DNA of 64,000 nt from the NCBI GenBank assembly GCA_946402275.1, contig CAMIVY010000013.1, positions 1 through 64,000 of the forward strand. Reading direction: 5' to 3'. Source of the DNA: an uncultured Prevotella sp. (lineage in GTDB: Bacteria > Bacteroidota > Bacteroidia > Bacteroidales > Bacteroidaceae). The notes below the pieces were generated by a model, which was given only the letters and a program-made list of their open reading frames with translations, did not search any database and had not been told where the DNA came from. Each line of letters starts with the position of its first letter. The first letter of the stretch is position 1. Below, in pieces: positions 34,780-42,246 of the stretch. The position numbers were made by a program, and so were the translations under genes.

Positions 34780-35622
34780 TTATTTTAAATCAGTAATTTG
34801 AAAAAAATCTTGATCTCCGTAATCCAGATTCTCACCACCCATCCCCCAAATAAAGGTATAGTTGTGAGTAGCTGCAGCCGAGTGAATGCTCCATTCTGGC
34901 GAAAGCACTGCCTGTTCACCACGCATCCAGATGTGGCGTGTCTCCTGCGGTTCACCCATCAGATGGCACACTGCCTGATCTTCAGGCAATTCAAAATAGA
35001 AATAGGCTTCCATGCGACGTGAATGAACATGGGCTGGCATCGTGTTCCACACAGAACCTGGAGCCAACTCTGTCATACCCATCTGCAACTGACACGTCTG
35101 CAGCACTTGGTTCACCAGCATCTTGTTGATGTCGCGCTCATTAGACATCTCCAACGAGCCCATGTGGGCCACCACAGCATTCTGCTTGTTCACCTTCTTA
35201 CAAGGATAGGACATATGAGCCGTTGCCGAATTGAAATAAAACTTGGCAGGCTTTTCTGCATCCTTCGAGCAGAAAACCACCTCGCGGTCACCACTTCCTA
35301 TATATAAGGCCTCCTTATAGTCCAGGTCAAAAACCTCATCACCAACTTTGATGCAACCTGCACCGCCCACATTATACACACCCACCTCACGACGATGTGT
35401 AAAGCAGGGAGCCTTCAAGGGTTCAATAGCGTCTAACGTCAAAGACTCCTTCACAGGCATAGCACCTCCTACCACAATGCGGTCGTACATGGAATAAACC
35501 ATGTTCACCTCATCCTCTGCAAAAAGCTTTTCAATGAGAAAATCACGGCGCAGACGCTGTGTGTCGTAGTGTTTCACATCCTCTGGATGAGCTGCGTAAC
35601 GTATCTCATAATTTGTCTTCAT
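34780..35622 (-). CDS. kduI: 5-dehydro-4-deoxy-D-glucuronate isomerase
   Basis: A 280-residue cupin-fold isomerase converting the unsaturated-uronate-derived 5-keto-4-deoxyuronate to 2,5-diketo-3-deoxygluconate. Diagnostic blocks include DTQRLRRDFLIEKLF, GGAMPV near residue 52, the zinc-site region TMPAHVHSRRMEAYFYF and the closing MGGENLDYGDQDFF. Length is standard. It is transcribed first in the kduI-kduD unit from a perfect promoter. No polysaccharide lyase or transporter of the pathway lies in the window. Confidence 0.96.
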   Translation of the reverse strand: MKTNYEIRYAAHPEDVKHYDTQRLRRDFLIEKLFAEDEVNMVYSMYDRIVVGGAMPVKESLTLDAIEPLKAPCFTHRREVGVYNVGGAGCIKVGDEVFDLDYKEALYIGSGDREVVFCSKDAEKPAKFYFNSATAHMSYPCKKVNKQNAVVAHMGSLEMSNERDINKMLVNQVLQTCQLQMGMTELAPGSVWNTMPAHVHSRRMEAYFYFELPEDQAVCHLMGEPQETRHIWMRGEQAVLSPEWSIHSAAATHNYTFIWGMGGENLDYGDQDFFQITDLK

Positions 35623-35659
35623 GCCACGTCTTGATTCGTTTTAGTTTGTTTAGCATCTG

Positions 35660-35691
35660 CAAAGATACAAAGAAGAATGGAAATATCCAAA
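35660..35691 (-). promoter_or_regulatory. Promoter of kduI-kduD
   Basis: Reverse strand: TTTG (35691-35688), 20 bases, TATCTTTG (35667-35660). No operator-like palindrome was noticed between it and the ATG. Confidence 0.82.
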
Positions 35692-35733
35692 GAAAAAACT
35701 ACTTTTCTTCACGTCTGTTTTTGGGGGCAATCA

Positions 35734-35765
35734 TTTGCGTAATTACAGAAAATGTTATATCTTTG
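35734..35765 (+). promoter_or_regulatory. Promoter of the 35.9 kb hypothetical gene
   Basis: TTTG (35734-35737), 20 bases, TATCTTTG (35758-35765). It gives an unusually long leader of about 180 bases before the ATG at 35956. Confidence 0.75.
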
Positions 35766-35819
35766 CGCTCAAATCTGACATCGGACATCCTACGACATAA
35801 CAAAAATAGGATAAAGAAA

Positions 35820-35852
35820 AGACGAAGAACAGACGAAGAACAGACGAAGAAG
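35820..35852 (+). repeat. Three 11-bp tandem repeats in a long leader
   Basis: AGACGAAGAAC is repeated three times (last copy ends AAG). It sits 55 bases after the predicted transcription start and is purine-only apart from C, so it is unlikely to fold. Confidence 0.6.
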
Positions 35853-35955
35853 AATCGGGGCAACGCACTGCCTTCATTAGACCAACAATAGCCCTACGTC
35901 CTTCCACTATACAACAATGAAGGACACGACAACAAAACAACATTAAATCAATAAT

Positions 35956-36717
35956 ATGGCACGAGGAACAGGTATATTTGAACACATAGAAGGTCGCCTG
36001 GAAGGCATAACCATCTACAAGAAAAACGGCAAGACCATCATACGGTGCGCACACAATAGTCGTAAGCCGCGAAGCATGTCGCGCAAGCAGTTTGCACAGC
36101 GACAACGTATGACGCATAACAACGCGCTATGGAAAGTGCTGTCGCAGACAGACAGGGTATTCTTTGAAGGAGGTTCGAGTCCTTGCCACCGTTTCCGCTC
36201 CATCAACACGGAGTCACCAATCGTCTATCTCACCAAACAGATGAGACTGAACTTCACAGTGCTCCTCCTGCCAAAGATGGTAATCAGCGACGGACCACTG
36301 CCACCCATCGGCTACCAGCTAGGGGAAGTGGACGGGCAACCTGCACTACTGACAGACCTGACCATCAAAGACGTAAAATACGATGAGATTCTGCTCTATA
36401 TACTAGAACAGAGGATATACCCCCAACAGTCCGTCGAAGAATTGATCCAACTGGTCATTCACGTTGAGCGTATCACGCCCGACCAGTTTGTTAACGTCCC
36501 ATCATCACTGCTGACACCATACAAAGACAAGAAAGGCTGTCTGGCACTTGTCGGCAACCGCTTCGCAGACCCCATGCTGGGATTCAGTCTGGTACGCATC
36601 AAGGATGGACATGCCTCACATCAACACGTGGTAACCAACTGCACCTATTACGAACGCTTCACTACAGAGGAAGCCTTACAAGTTGCTGCCAAGTCATACG
36701 GCGGACTGAAAGGATAG
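35956..36717 (+). CDS. Conserved hypothetical protein (Bacteroidetes type)
   Basis: A 253-residue soluble protein with no signal peptide or membrane helix. The N-terminus has a pattern of short beta-strands and basic patches (EGRLEGITIYKKNGKTIIR, then RKPRSMSRKQFAQRQRMTHN), similar in layout to small families that begin MARGxGIFxxIxG in Bacteroidetes. The middle (about 90-150) is beta-rich. I do not recognise a catalytic motif. The gene is monocistronic with its own promoter and a long leader containing tandem 11-bp repeats, between kduI (divergent) and tRNA-Gln (convergent). Clean codon structure over 253 codons supports a real gene. Function unknown. Confidence 0.75.
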   Translation: MARGTGIFEHIEGRLEGITIYKKNGKTIIRCAHNSRKPRSMSRKQFAQRQRMTHNNALWKVLSQTDRVFFEGGSSPCHRFRSINTESPIVYLTKQMRLNFTVLLLPKMVISDGPLPPIGYQLGEVDGQPALLTDLTIKDVKYDEILLYILEQRIYPQQSVEELIQLVIHVERITPDQFVNVPSSLLTPYKDKKGCLALVGNRFADPMLGFSLVRIKDGHASHQHVVTNCTYYERFTTEEALQVAAKSYGGLKG

Positions 36718-36780
36718 ACGGGACGATAAACAACAGGGAGACGGATGCCTGCATCATCTATGGCGATGACTATATGACAA

Positions 36781-36812
36781 AACGACCCGACAACATGAAT
36801 ATTGTCGGGTCG
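36781..36812 (-). terminator. Terminator after tRNA-Gln
   Basis: On the reverse strand CGACCCGACAA pairs with TTGTCGGGTCG around an eight-base loop and is followed by TTTTG. It lies six bases after the tRNA. Confidence 0.8.
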
Positions 36813-36817
36813 CTTCG

Positions 36818-36888
36818 TTGTCCAAGGCGGATTCGAACCACCACAAACAGAACCAAAACCTGTTGTGCTACCATTACACCATTGGACA
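36818..36888 (-). tRNA. tRNA-Gln (anticodon TTG)
   Basis: The reverse strand folds into a cloverleaf: acceptor TGTCCAA/TTGGACA with discriminator A, anticodon stem ACAGG/TCTGT with loop TTTTGGT (anticodon TTG), T arm GTGGTTCGAATCC-like. CCA is not encoded. It has its own perfect promoter and terminator. Confidence 0.94.
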
Positions 36889-36907
36889 ATCGTGCTCTTA
36901 GCGGGTG

Positions 36908-36939
36908 CAAAGGTAATAAAAATTTGGATTACAGCCAAA
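36908..36939 (-). promoter_or_regulatory. Promoter of tRNA-Gln
   Basis: Reverse strand: TTTG (36939-36936), 20 bases, TACCTTTG (36915-36908), about 20 bases from the tRNA 5' end. Confidence 0.85.
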
Positions 36940-36947
36940 TTTTTAAA

Positions 36948-37082
36948 TGAGAAATGAGAAATGATGAATGAAAAATGTAAATTAAGAAATGAAGAAATGC
37001 TTTCCGCTGATGTGGAGCACTTCCTCATTTAATCATTTTATCATTTCAATTCCTCATTTCTCATTCCTCATTTCTCATTTAA
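36948..37082. repeat. ATGAGAA-type repeats forming an inverted pair before tyrS 3' end
   Basis: GAGAAATGA-like units (36950-36990) face CTCATTT-like units (37020-37080), with a 40-base core between. The right arm ends at the tyrS stop codon. Same style as the A/T-rich arms at 42125-42233, with different units. Confidence 0.6.
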
Positions 37083-38370
37083 CAATGAGCAGATAATAAT
37101 TCTTCTTACCGCGCTGTGCAAGCAGATACTTACCATCTATCAAATCATCACTAGTAATAGGGCGGTTCTGATCGGTGAGCTTTTCTTTATTCAGCGATAC
37201 GCCACCACCCTGCACCATCTTACGCATCTCACCTTTTGAAGGGAACACTGGAGCTATAGTGGTGAACATTTCAATAGCAGGCTGACCTAACTGCTCCTTA
37301 GAAACCTCAAACTGAGGCACGCCGTCAAACACATCAAGGAAAGTCTGCTCGTCAAGTTTCTCCAGCCCCTCTTTGGTTGACTTACCAAACAGGAGGTTTG
37401 AGGCTTCAATAGCGGCATCAAGGGCTTCCTGAGAGTGTACCATCACTGTTACCTCCTCAGCCAGACGCTTCTGCAATACACGACGACCTGGATCCTGCTT
37501 GTGCTCTTCTACAAGGGCATCAATGACGTCCTTCTCCAAAGAAGTAAAAATCTTAATATACTTCTCGGCATCGTCGTCGCTGACGTTGAGCCAGAACTGA
37601 TAGAACTTATACGGTGTAGTGCGCTTGGGGTCGAGCCAGATATTTCCCGACTCGGTCTTGCCAAACTTCTTTCCGTCACTCTTGGTAATCAGCGGACAGG
37701 TCAGGGCAAAAGCTTCGTTCTCATAGCCCAAAGTACGACGGATCAGTTCCGTTCCAGTAGTAATGTTACCCCACTGGTCGTTACCGCCTAACTGCAACTT
37801 ACAGTTCTTATGCTGATAGAGGTAAAGGAAGTCGTAGCCCTGCAAGAGCTGGTAAGTGAACTCTGTAAAGCTGAGACCGTCGCGAGCCGTACCGTTCAGA
37901 CGCTGCTGAACGCTATCCTTAGCCATCATATAGTTTACCGTGATGTGCTTACCGACCTCACGGGCAAAGTCCAGGAAGGTGAAGTCCTTCATCCAGTCGT
38001 AATTATTCACCATCTCAGCTGCATTAGCATCCTTAGACTCAAAGTCCAGGAACTTGGAAACTTGTGCTTTGATGCACTCTTGGTTATGACGAAGGGTTTC
38101 CTCATTCAGCAAATTGCGCTCCTGCGACTTGCCCGAGGGATCACCAATCATACCTGTAGCACCACCCACAAGGATAATGGGCTTATGACCACAGCGCTGC
38201 AAGTGACGCAGCATCATGATGCCACAAAGGTGACCAATATGGAGTGAATCGGCCGTGGGGTCTGTTCCCAGATAGGCCGTTACCATTTCTTTTTGGAGCA
38301 GTTCTTCCGTTCCTGGCATCATCTGTGCCAGCATACCGCGCCATTTCAGTTCTTCAACAAAGTTCTTCAT
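37075..38370 (-). CDS. tyrS: Tyrosyl-tRNA synthetase
   Basis: Class I synthetase charging tRNA-Tyr. The 431-residue protein has the HIGH motif as HIGH at 44-47 ([14 protein letters not shown]), the tyrosine-site block [12 protein letters not shown] and the KMSKS equivalent as [10 protein letters not shown]-terminal S4-type RNA-binding domain follows ([14 protein letters not shown]...). Length is standard for bacterial TyrRS. It is the last gene of a minus-strand run after rnpA-yidD, 34 bases downstream of yidD, and may share their transcript. Confidence 0.97.
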   Translation of the reverse strand: MKNFVEELKWRGMLAQMMPGTEELLQKEMVTAYLGTDPTADSLHIGHLCGIMMLRHLQRCGHKPIILVGGATGMIGDPSGKSQERNLLNEETLRHNQECIKAQVSKFLDFESKDANAAEMVNNYDWMKDFTFLDFAREVGKHITVNYMMAKDSVQQRLNGTARDGLSFTEFTYQLLQGYDFLYLYQHKNCKLQLGGNDQWGNITTGTELIRRTLGYENEAFALTCPLITKSDGKKFGKTESGNIWLDPKRTTPYKFYQFWLNVSDDDAEKYIKIFTSLEKDVIDALVEEHKQDPGRRVLQKRLAEEVTVMVHSQEALDAAIEASNLLFGKSTKEGLEKLDEQTFLDVFDGVPQFEVSKEQLGQPAIEMFTTIAPVFPSKGEMRKMVQGGGVSLNKEKLTDQNRPITSDDLIDGKYLLAQRGKKNYYLLIVK

Positions 38371-38404
38371 TTATATATAATTCTCAATTATCAATAATCA
38401 ATTA

Positions 38405-38647
38405 TCACGGTACTGGGTCATAGCCAGAACCTCCCCAGGGATTACATCTTAAAATACGCCATATCGCCAAAGCCAACCCTTTAAAAGGTCCATACTTAAC
38501 GAGAGCTTGTCGGGCATATTCGCTACAGGTGGGTGTAAAGCGACACGAAGGTCCCAACAATGGCGAGATACAAATCTGATAGAACCGAATGGGCACTAAA
38601 AGCAACCAAACGAGTGCTCGTGACAGATAGTGTAGTAACTGCTTCAT
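38405..38647 (-). CDS. yidD: Membrane protein insertion efficiency factor YidD
   Basis: An 80-residue small amphipathic protein with the family signature: [20 protein letters not shown] (two cysteines), [37 protein letters not shown]. It assists YidC-dependent membrane insertion. Its ATG overlaps the rnpA TGA by four bases, and the rnpA-yidD pairing is conserved across bacteria. Confidence 0.95.
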   Translation of the reverse strand: MKQLLHYLSRALVWLLLVPIRFYQICISPLLGPSCRFTPTCSEYARQALVKYGPFKGLALAIWRILRCNPWGGSGYDPVP

Positions 38648-39039
38648 AGCTTCTCATCTATTCGGCGCATCAACGATACCAACTTCTGCTCAATGGAAGA
38701 AGACGCCTCATGGCTGTCTGACAACCACACACAAGCCACCAACAACTGCTGATTGTTTGGCAGTGAGGCTGTAAGCAGTTCTTTATGCCGACGATAGGAC
38801 TCACGAATCTGGCGCTTTACCCTATTGCGATCAACAGCATGTTTGAAATGCTTTTTAGGAACACTTATCAGCAACTGCACCGGTACATCACCCTCCTCAC
38901 GCTCTCTAACCATATAGACCACACGCAGCGGAAAAGCTGCCAGAGAGTGGCTGCTTCCACCGCTAAAGAGCGTTTCTATCAGCTGTCTGCTGACCATGCG
39001 CTCCTGTTTTGAAAACAATGAACGCCCGGTGTTAAGCAT
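38644..39039 (-). CDS. rnpA: Ribonuclease P protein component
   Basis: The 131-residue protein subunit of RNase P, which trims tRNA 5' ends together with the rnpB RNA. It has the conserved RNR motif ([16 protein letters not shown], about 78-93) and the N-terminal [15 protein letters not shown]. It follows hemD by six bases and overlaps yidD by four. The usual partner rpmH is not nearby; instead the gene sits in a metK-DUF4271-hemD run. Confidence 0.95.
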   Translation of the reverse strand: MLNTGRSLFSKQERMVSRQLIETLFSGGSSHSLAAFPLRVVYMVREREEGDVPVQLLISVPKKHFKHAVDRNRVKRQIRESYRRHKELLTASLPNNQQLLVACVWLSDSHEASSSIEQKLVSLMRRIDEKL

Positions 39040-39045
39040 ATTATC

Positions 39046-39795
39046 TTATCCTTGTTTCTCCAGCAGGAAATGCTGTAAGGCACTGGTCATTGAAGGATAC
39101 TTCTCCGAAGGAGCCTCCAAATCAAGGCGAAGACCTGCATCCTTTACAGCCTTGGCTGTTGAAGGACCAAAGGTAGCGATAGCTATCTCCCCCTGGTTGA
39201 AATTGGGGAAGTTCTTCGTAAGCGACTCAATACCTGCGGGACTGAAGAAAATCAGCATATCATAGTCGAAGTTCTTAATTTCCTCTGGAGTAAAGTCATT
39301 GCTCACAGTACGATACATCACGCACTCACGATGGTTCAACTTCTTAGCATCAAGCATCTGAGCAACACTGTCATTATGCACATCGCTCATTGGCACCAAG
39401 TATTTCTCCTGTTTATGCTTTGTCATAGTAGGAATCAGATCATCAATCTTACCTGTTGTCCCAAAGAATACTTTGCGCTTACGATACTGGACATATTTCT
39501 GTATATAAAGTGAGATGGTCTCTGTCACACAGAAATACTTCATATTCTCAGGAATAGTAATACGCATCTCCTTTGCCAGCGTGAAATAATTATCAATAGC
39601 ATGACGCGATGTGAAAACTACGGCAGTGTAGTCAAGGATGTTAACTTTCTGCGCACGAAATTCTTTTGCTGTCATCCCTTCCACTTTGATAAAAGGACGG
39701 AATACAAGTTCTACCCCATAATTTGATGCAATATCATAATATGGTGACTTCTCACTTGAAGGCTTTGGCTGTGAAACCAAGATTTTCTTTATCAT
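39046..39795 (-). CDS. hemD: Uroporphyrinogen-III synthase
   Basis: A 249-residue two-lobed HemD-fold protein, closing and flipping ring D of hydroxymethylbilane in haem/corrin synthesis. The family is weakly conserved. Supporting blocks are VFTSRHAIDNYF (about 60-71), MKYFCVTETISLYIQ, DMLIFFSPAGIESLTKNFP and IATFGPSTAKAVKDAG (about 206-221). No other haem gene lies in the window. It is seven bases after the DUF4271 gene and six before rnpA, so it clearly belongs to this transcript. Confidence 0.88.
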   Translation of the reverse strand: MIKKILVSQPKPSSEKSPYYDIASNYGVELVFRPFIKVEGMTAKEFRAQKVNILDYTAVVFTSRHAIDNYFTLAKEMRITIPENMKYFCVTETISLYIQKYVQYRKRKVFFGTTGKIDDLIPTMTKHKQEKYLVPMSDVHNDSVAQMLDAKKLNHRECVMYRTVSNDFTPEEIKNFDYDMLIFFSPAGIESLTKNFPNFNQGEIAIATFGPSTAKAVKDAGLRLDLEAPSEKYPSMTSALQHFLLEKQG

Positions 39796-39802
39796 CGATG
39801 TC

Positions 39803-40819
39803 CTAAAAATTTATTTTCAACATATTCGCCGTAGCGTTCAAAACGCTCCATAGAAAAACAAATGGTACTATTTCGAGCGCACAAAAGTACAAAATAATTT
39901 GCAATTTAACGACATTTCGTTTAAAAAAGATGTTGTAACACTTATAAATCGTCAATATTTTAATGATTATCAACACTACAACGGCATAAACAGAGGCACT
40001 GAACATGGAAATATCGAAATATCCTTTCACCATCATGACAGGAAACATCAAGACTCCCTCTGCACTTACAATAAACAAGAAAGAGCGCAGCCATTGTTTA
40101 TTTCTTTTACTATCGAAGAGCACTAAATTGGTTACTGAATAAAGAAGAACCTTCAGCACATAATAGGCTATGAAAATGCCCCAATATATCAGGATCAGAT
40201 AATAGGGAGAACGAAGTATGAAGGACTCTCCTATAAAATATAAGGTATAGAAATAGAATAGCAGCGAACAAAGCAGACATGACAAGAGAACGAGAAAGAA
40301 CTGAAAGCGTAGCTCAACGGCTGTTTCGGACATCTCGGAAGCTACATCATGTGAGAAATAAAAAAATGACTTTGCCTGACGCACCAAGAAATCCTTTACA
40401 TTTGCAAAGGCCAACACCACCATAATCAGGCAGAGCAGTAACAGACCCGTCAGCAGGTTATCAGAATGAACAGTATAAGGAACGGGGTCTCCAGCCACAC
40501 CACTTCTTCCTCCCCGAAGTTCTGGATGAAAGAGGGAATCTTTGGAGAAGAATCCTTCGCGGTAATATTGCGGAAGATTAACATCCAACATATTATGTCC
40601 TCTATCATGCCCTGGCAGATGGAGTGTGTCGGGACGGGTGCTCCACCGGATTTCCCCAGGTTTAAAATGAGCCTGGATGGCAGAGTCCTGCTGGGCAGGA
40701 GTAGCATTTCGCGGCAACCAACTCAGTACCTGGGCAGGAGTAAGGGGACGGTGGACAGCAACCACCGAGTCACCCCCCACCGCCGTATATTGCTGCTGTA
40801 TGCTGTCTTGACGTACCAA
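39803..40819 (-). CDS. DUF4271 membrane protein
   Basis: A 338-residue protein with a soluble proline-rich N-terminal third and several membrane helices in the C-terminal part (about 130-335), the layout of DUF4271 proteins. These sit beside hemD in many Bacteroidota and have no settled function. No ATG is available near the 5' end; the reading frame opens with a TTG at 40819, six bases after the metK stop, or the start lies further in. The gap to hemD is seven bases. Close packing between metK and hemD suggests co-transcription. Confidence 0.82.
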   Translation of the reverse strand: MVRQDSIQQQYTAVGGDSVVAVHRPLTPAQVLSWLPRNATPAQQDSAIQAHFKPGEIRWSTRPDTLHLPGHDRGHNMLDVNLPQYYREGFFSKDSLFHPELRGGRSGVAGDPVPYTVHSDNLLTGLLLLCLIMVVLAFANVKDFLVRQAKSFFYFSHDVASEMSETAVELRFQFFLVLLSCLLCSLLFYFYTLYFIGESFILRSPYYLILIYWGIFIAYYVLKVLLYSVTNLVLFDSKRNKQWLRSFLFIVSAEGVLMFPVMMVKGYFDISMFSASVYAVVVLIIIKILTIYKCYNIFFKRNVVKLQIILYFCALEIVPFVFLWSVLNATANMLKINF

Positions 40820-40824
40820 AGTCT

Positions 40825-42084
40825 TTATAATGCAAATTCTCGCTTAATGTCCTCCACTCTATCCAGTTTCTCCCATGTAAAGAGTTCCACGTCAATGGTC
40901 TTAGTCTCATGATAACGGCTGGTGAAAGTTTTCTTCACCACCTCACACTGCCGACCCATGTGACCATAGGCAGCAGTCTCCAGATACATGGGCTGTCTAA
41001 GTTTCAAGGTACGTTCAATAGCTTTCGGGCGTAGGTCGAACAGGTTTTCTATGTGTTTGGCAATCTCGCCGTCCGTCATCTTTACATGACTACGACCGTA
41101 TGTATTGACATAGATATTCATGGGCCTAGCCACACCAATTGCATAGCTAATCTGAACCAGCATCTCGTCAGCCACCCCTGCAGCCACCATGTTCTTGGCA
41201 ATATAACGGGCAGCATAAGCAGCCGAGCGGTCCACCTTGGAAGAGTCTTTTCCAGAGAAAGCACCACCACCATGAGCGCCCTTTCCTCCATAGGTATCGA
41301 CTATGATTTTGCGACCTGTCAAACCTGTATCACCATGAGGACCACCAATAACAAACTTACCTGTAGGATTGACATAGTATTTGATGTCGTTACCAAAAAG
41401 ACTCAAAACTTTCTGGGAATGGATTTTCGACTTGACACGCGGTATCAGGATATTGATGACATCCTCACGGATCTTTGCCAACATGCGCTCATCGTCCGTA
41501 TCGAACTCATCGTGCTGGGTAGAGACCACAATGGTATCAATACGTTCAGGAATGCCAGCATCACTGTATTGGATAGTCACCTGGCTCTTCGCATCGGGAC
41601 GCAGATAGGTCATCTCCTTACCTTCCTTGCGAATCTCAGCCAGTGTACGCATCAGCAAATGAGCCAAATCAAGTGAAACAGGCATCAACGATTCCGTCTC
41701 ATTGGTAGCATAACCGAACATCATGCCCTGGTCACCAGCACCTTGTTCGTCCTCGTTGCCATTGTCAACACCACGGTTGATGTCCTCACTCTGTTCGTGA
41801 ATAGCTGTCAGAATACCACAGGAATTACCGTCAAACTGGTATTCGGCTTTCGTATAGCCAATTCTCTTGATGGTATTGCGTGCAATGGTCTGCAGGTCGA
41901 TATACACTTCGCTGCGTACTTCACCCATGATGACCACCTGACCTGTTGTTACAAACGATTCACAAGCCACGCGAGCCTGCTCATCATAAGCCAAGAACTG
42001 GTCCAGGATGGCATCACTTATCTGATCGGCCACCTTATCAGGATGACCTTCTGAAACTGATTCTGAAGAAAACAAATATGACAT
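40825..42084 (-). CDS. metK: S-adenosylmethionine synthase
   Basis: Makes AdoMet from methionine and ATP as a tetramer. The 419-residue protein begins [20 protein letters not shown] and contains [10 protein letters not shown], the GGHP-type loop [20 protein letters not shown] and [21 protein letters not shown] (quoted in parts), all diagnostic. The ATG at 42084 is used because an in-frame codon at 42105 lies inside the promoter -7 box (42103-42110). It leads the minus-strand run metK-DUF4271-hemD-rnpA-yidD-tyrS. Confidence 0.97.
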   Translation of the reverse strand: MSYLFSSESVSEGHPDKVADQISDAILDQFLAYDEQARVACESFVTTGQVVIMGEVRSEVYIDLQTIARNTIKRIGYTKAEYQFDGNSCGILTAIHEQSEDINRGVDNGNEDEQGAGDQGMMFGYATNETESLMPVSLDLAHLLMRTLAEIRKEGKEMTYLRPDAKSQVTIQYSDAGIPERIDTIVVSTQHDEFDTDDERMLAKIREDVINILIPRVKSKIHSQKVLSLFGNDIKYYVNPTGKFVIGGPHGDTGLTGRKIIVDTYGGKGAHGGGAFSGKDSSKVDRSAAYAARYIAKNMVAAGVADEMLVQISYAIGVARPMNIYVNTYGRSHVKMTDGEIAKHIENLFDLRPKAIERTLKLRQPMYLETAAYGHMGRQCEVVKKTFTSRYHETKTIDVELFTWEKLDRVEDIKREFAL

Positions 42085-42102
42085 AGTTACGAATTTTGCG
42101 TG

Positions 42103-42110
42103 CAAAGGTA
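42103..42110 (-). promoter_or_regulatory. -7 element of the metK transcript
   Basis: Reverse strand TACCTTTG, 18 bases before the metK ATG. The -33 position is an A/T-rich repeat without a clear TTTG. Confidence 0.65.
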
Positions 42111-42124
42111 CAAAAAAAATTAGA

Positions 42125-42233
42125 AATTAGAAATTAGGAATTAGAAATTATGATTTGTTTATATGCTGATTATAACATTGAACAGCATCTGCACTTGGCA
42201 GTAATCACAATTTCTAATTCCTAATTTCTAATT
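42125..42233. repeat. Perfect 25-bp A/T-rich inverted repeat
   Basis: The left arm AATTAGAAATTAGGAATTAG... (42125-42149) and the right arm (42209-42233) are exact complements over 25 bases, with 59 bases between. It lies between the M16 peptidase stop and the metK promoter. No T-run follows, so it is not a standard terminator. The arms are themselves built from AATTAGA units. Confidence 0.8.
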
Positions 42234-42246
42234 GCCAATTCGTGGT

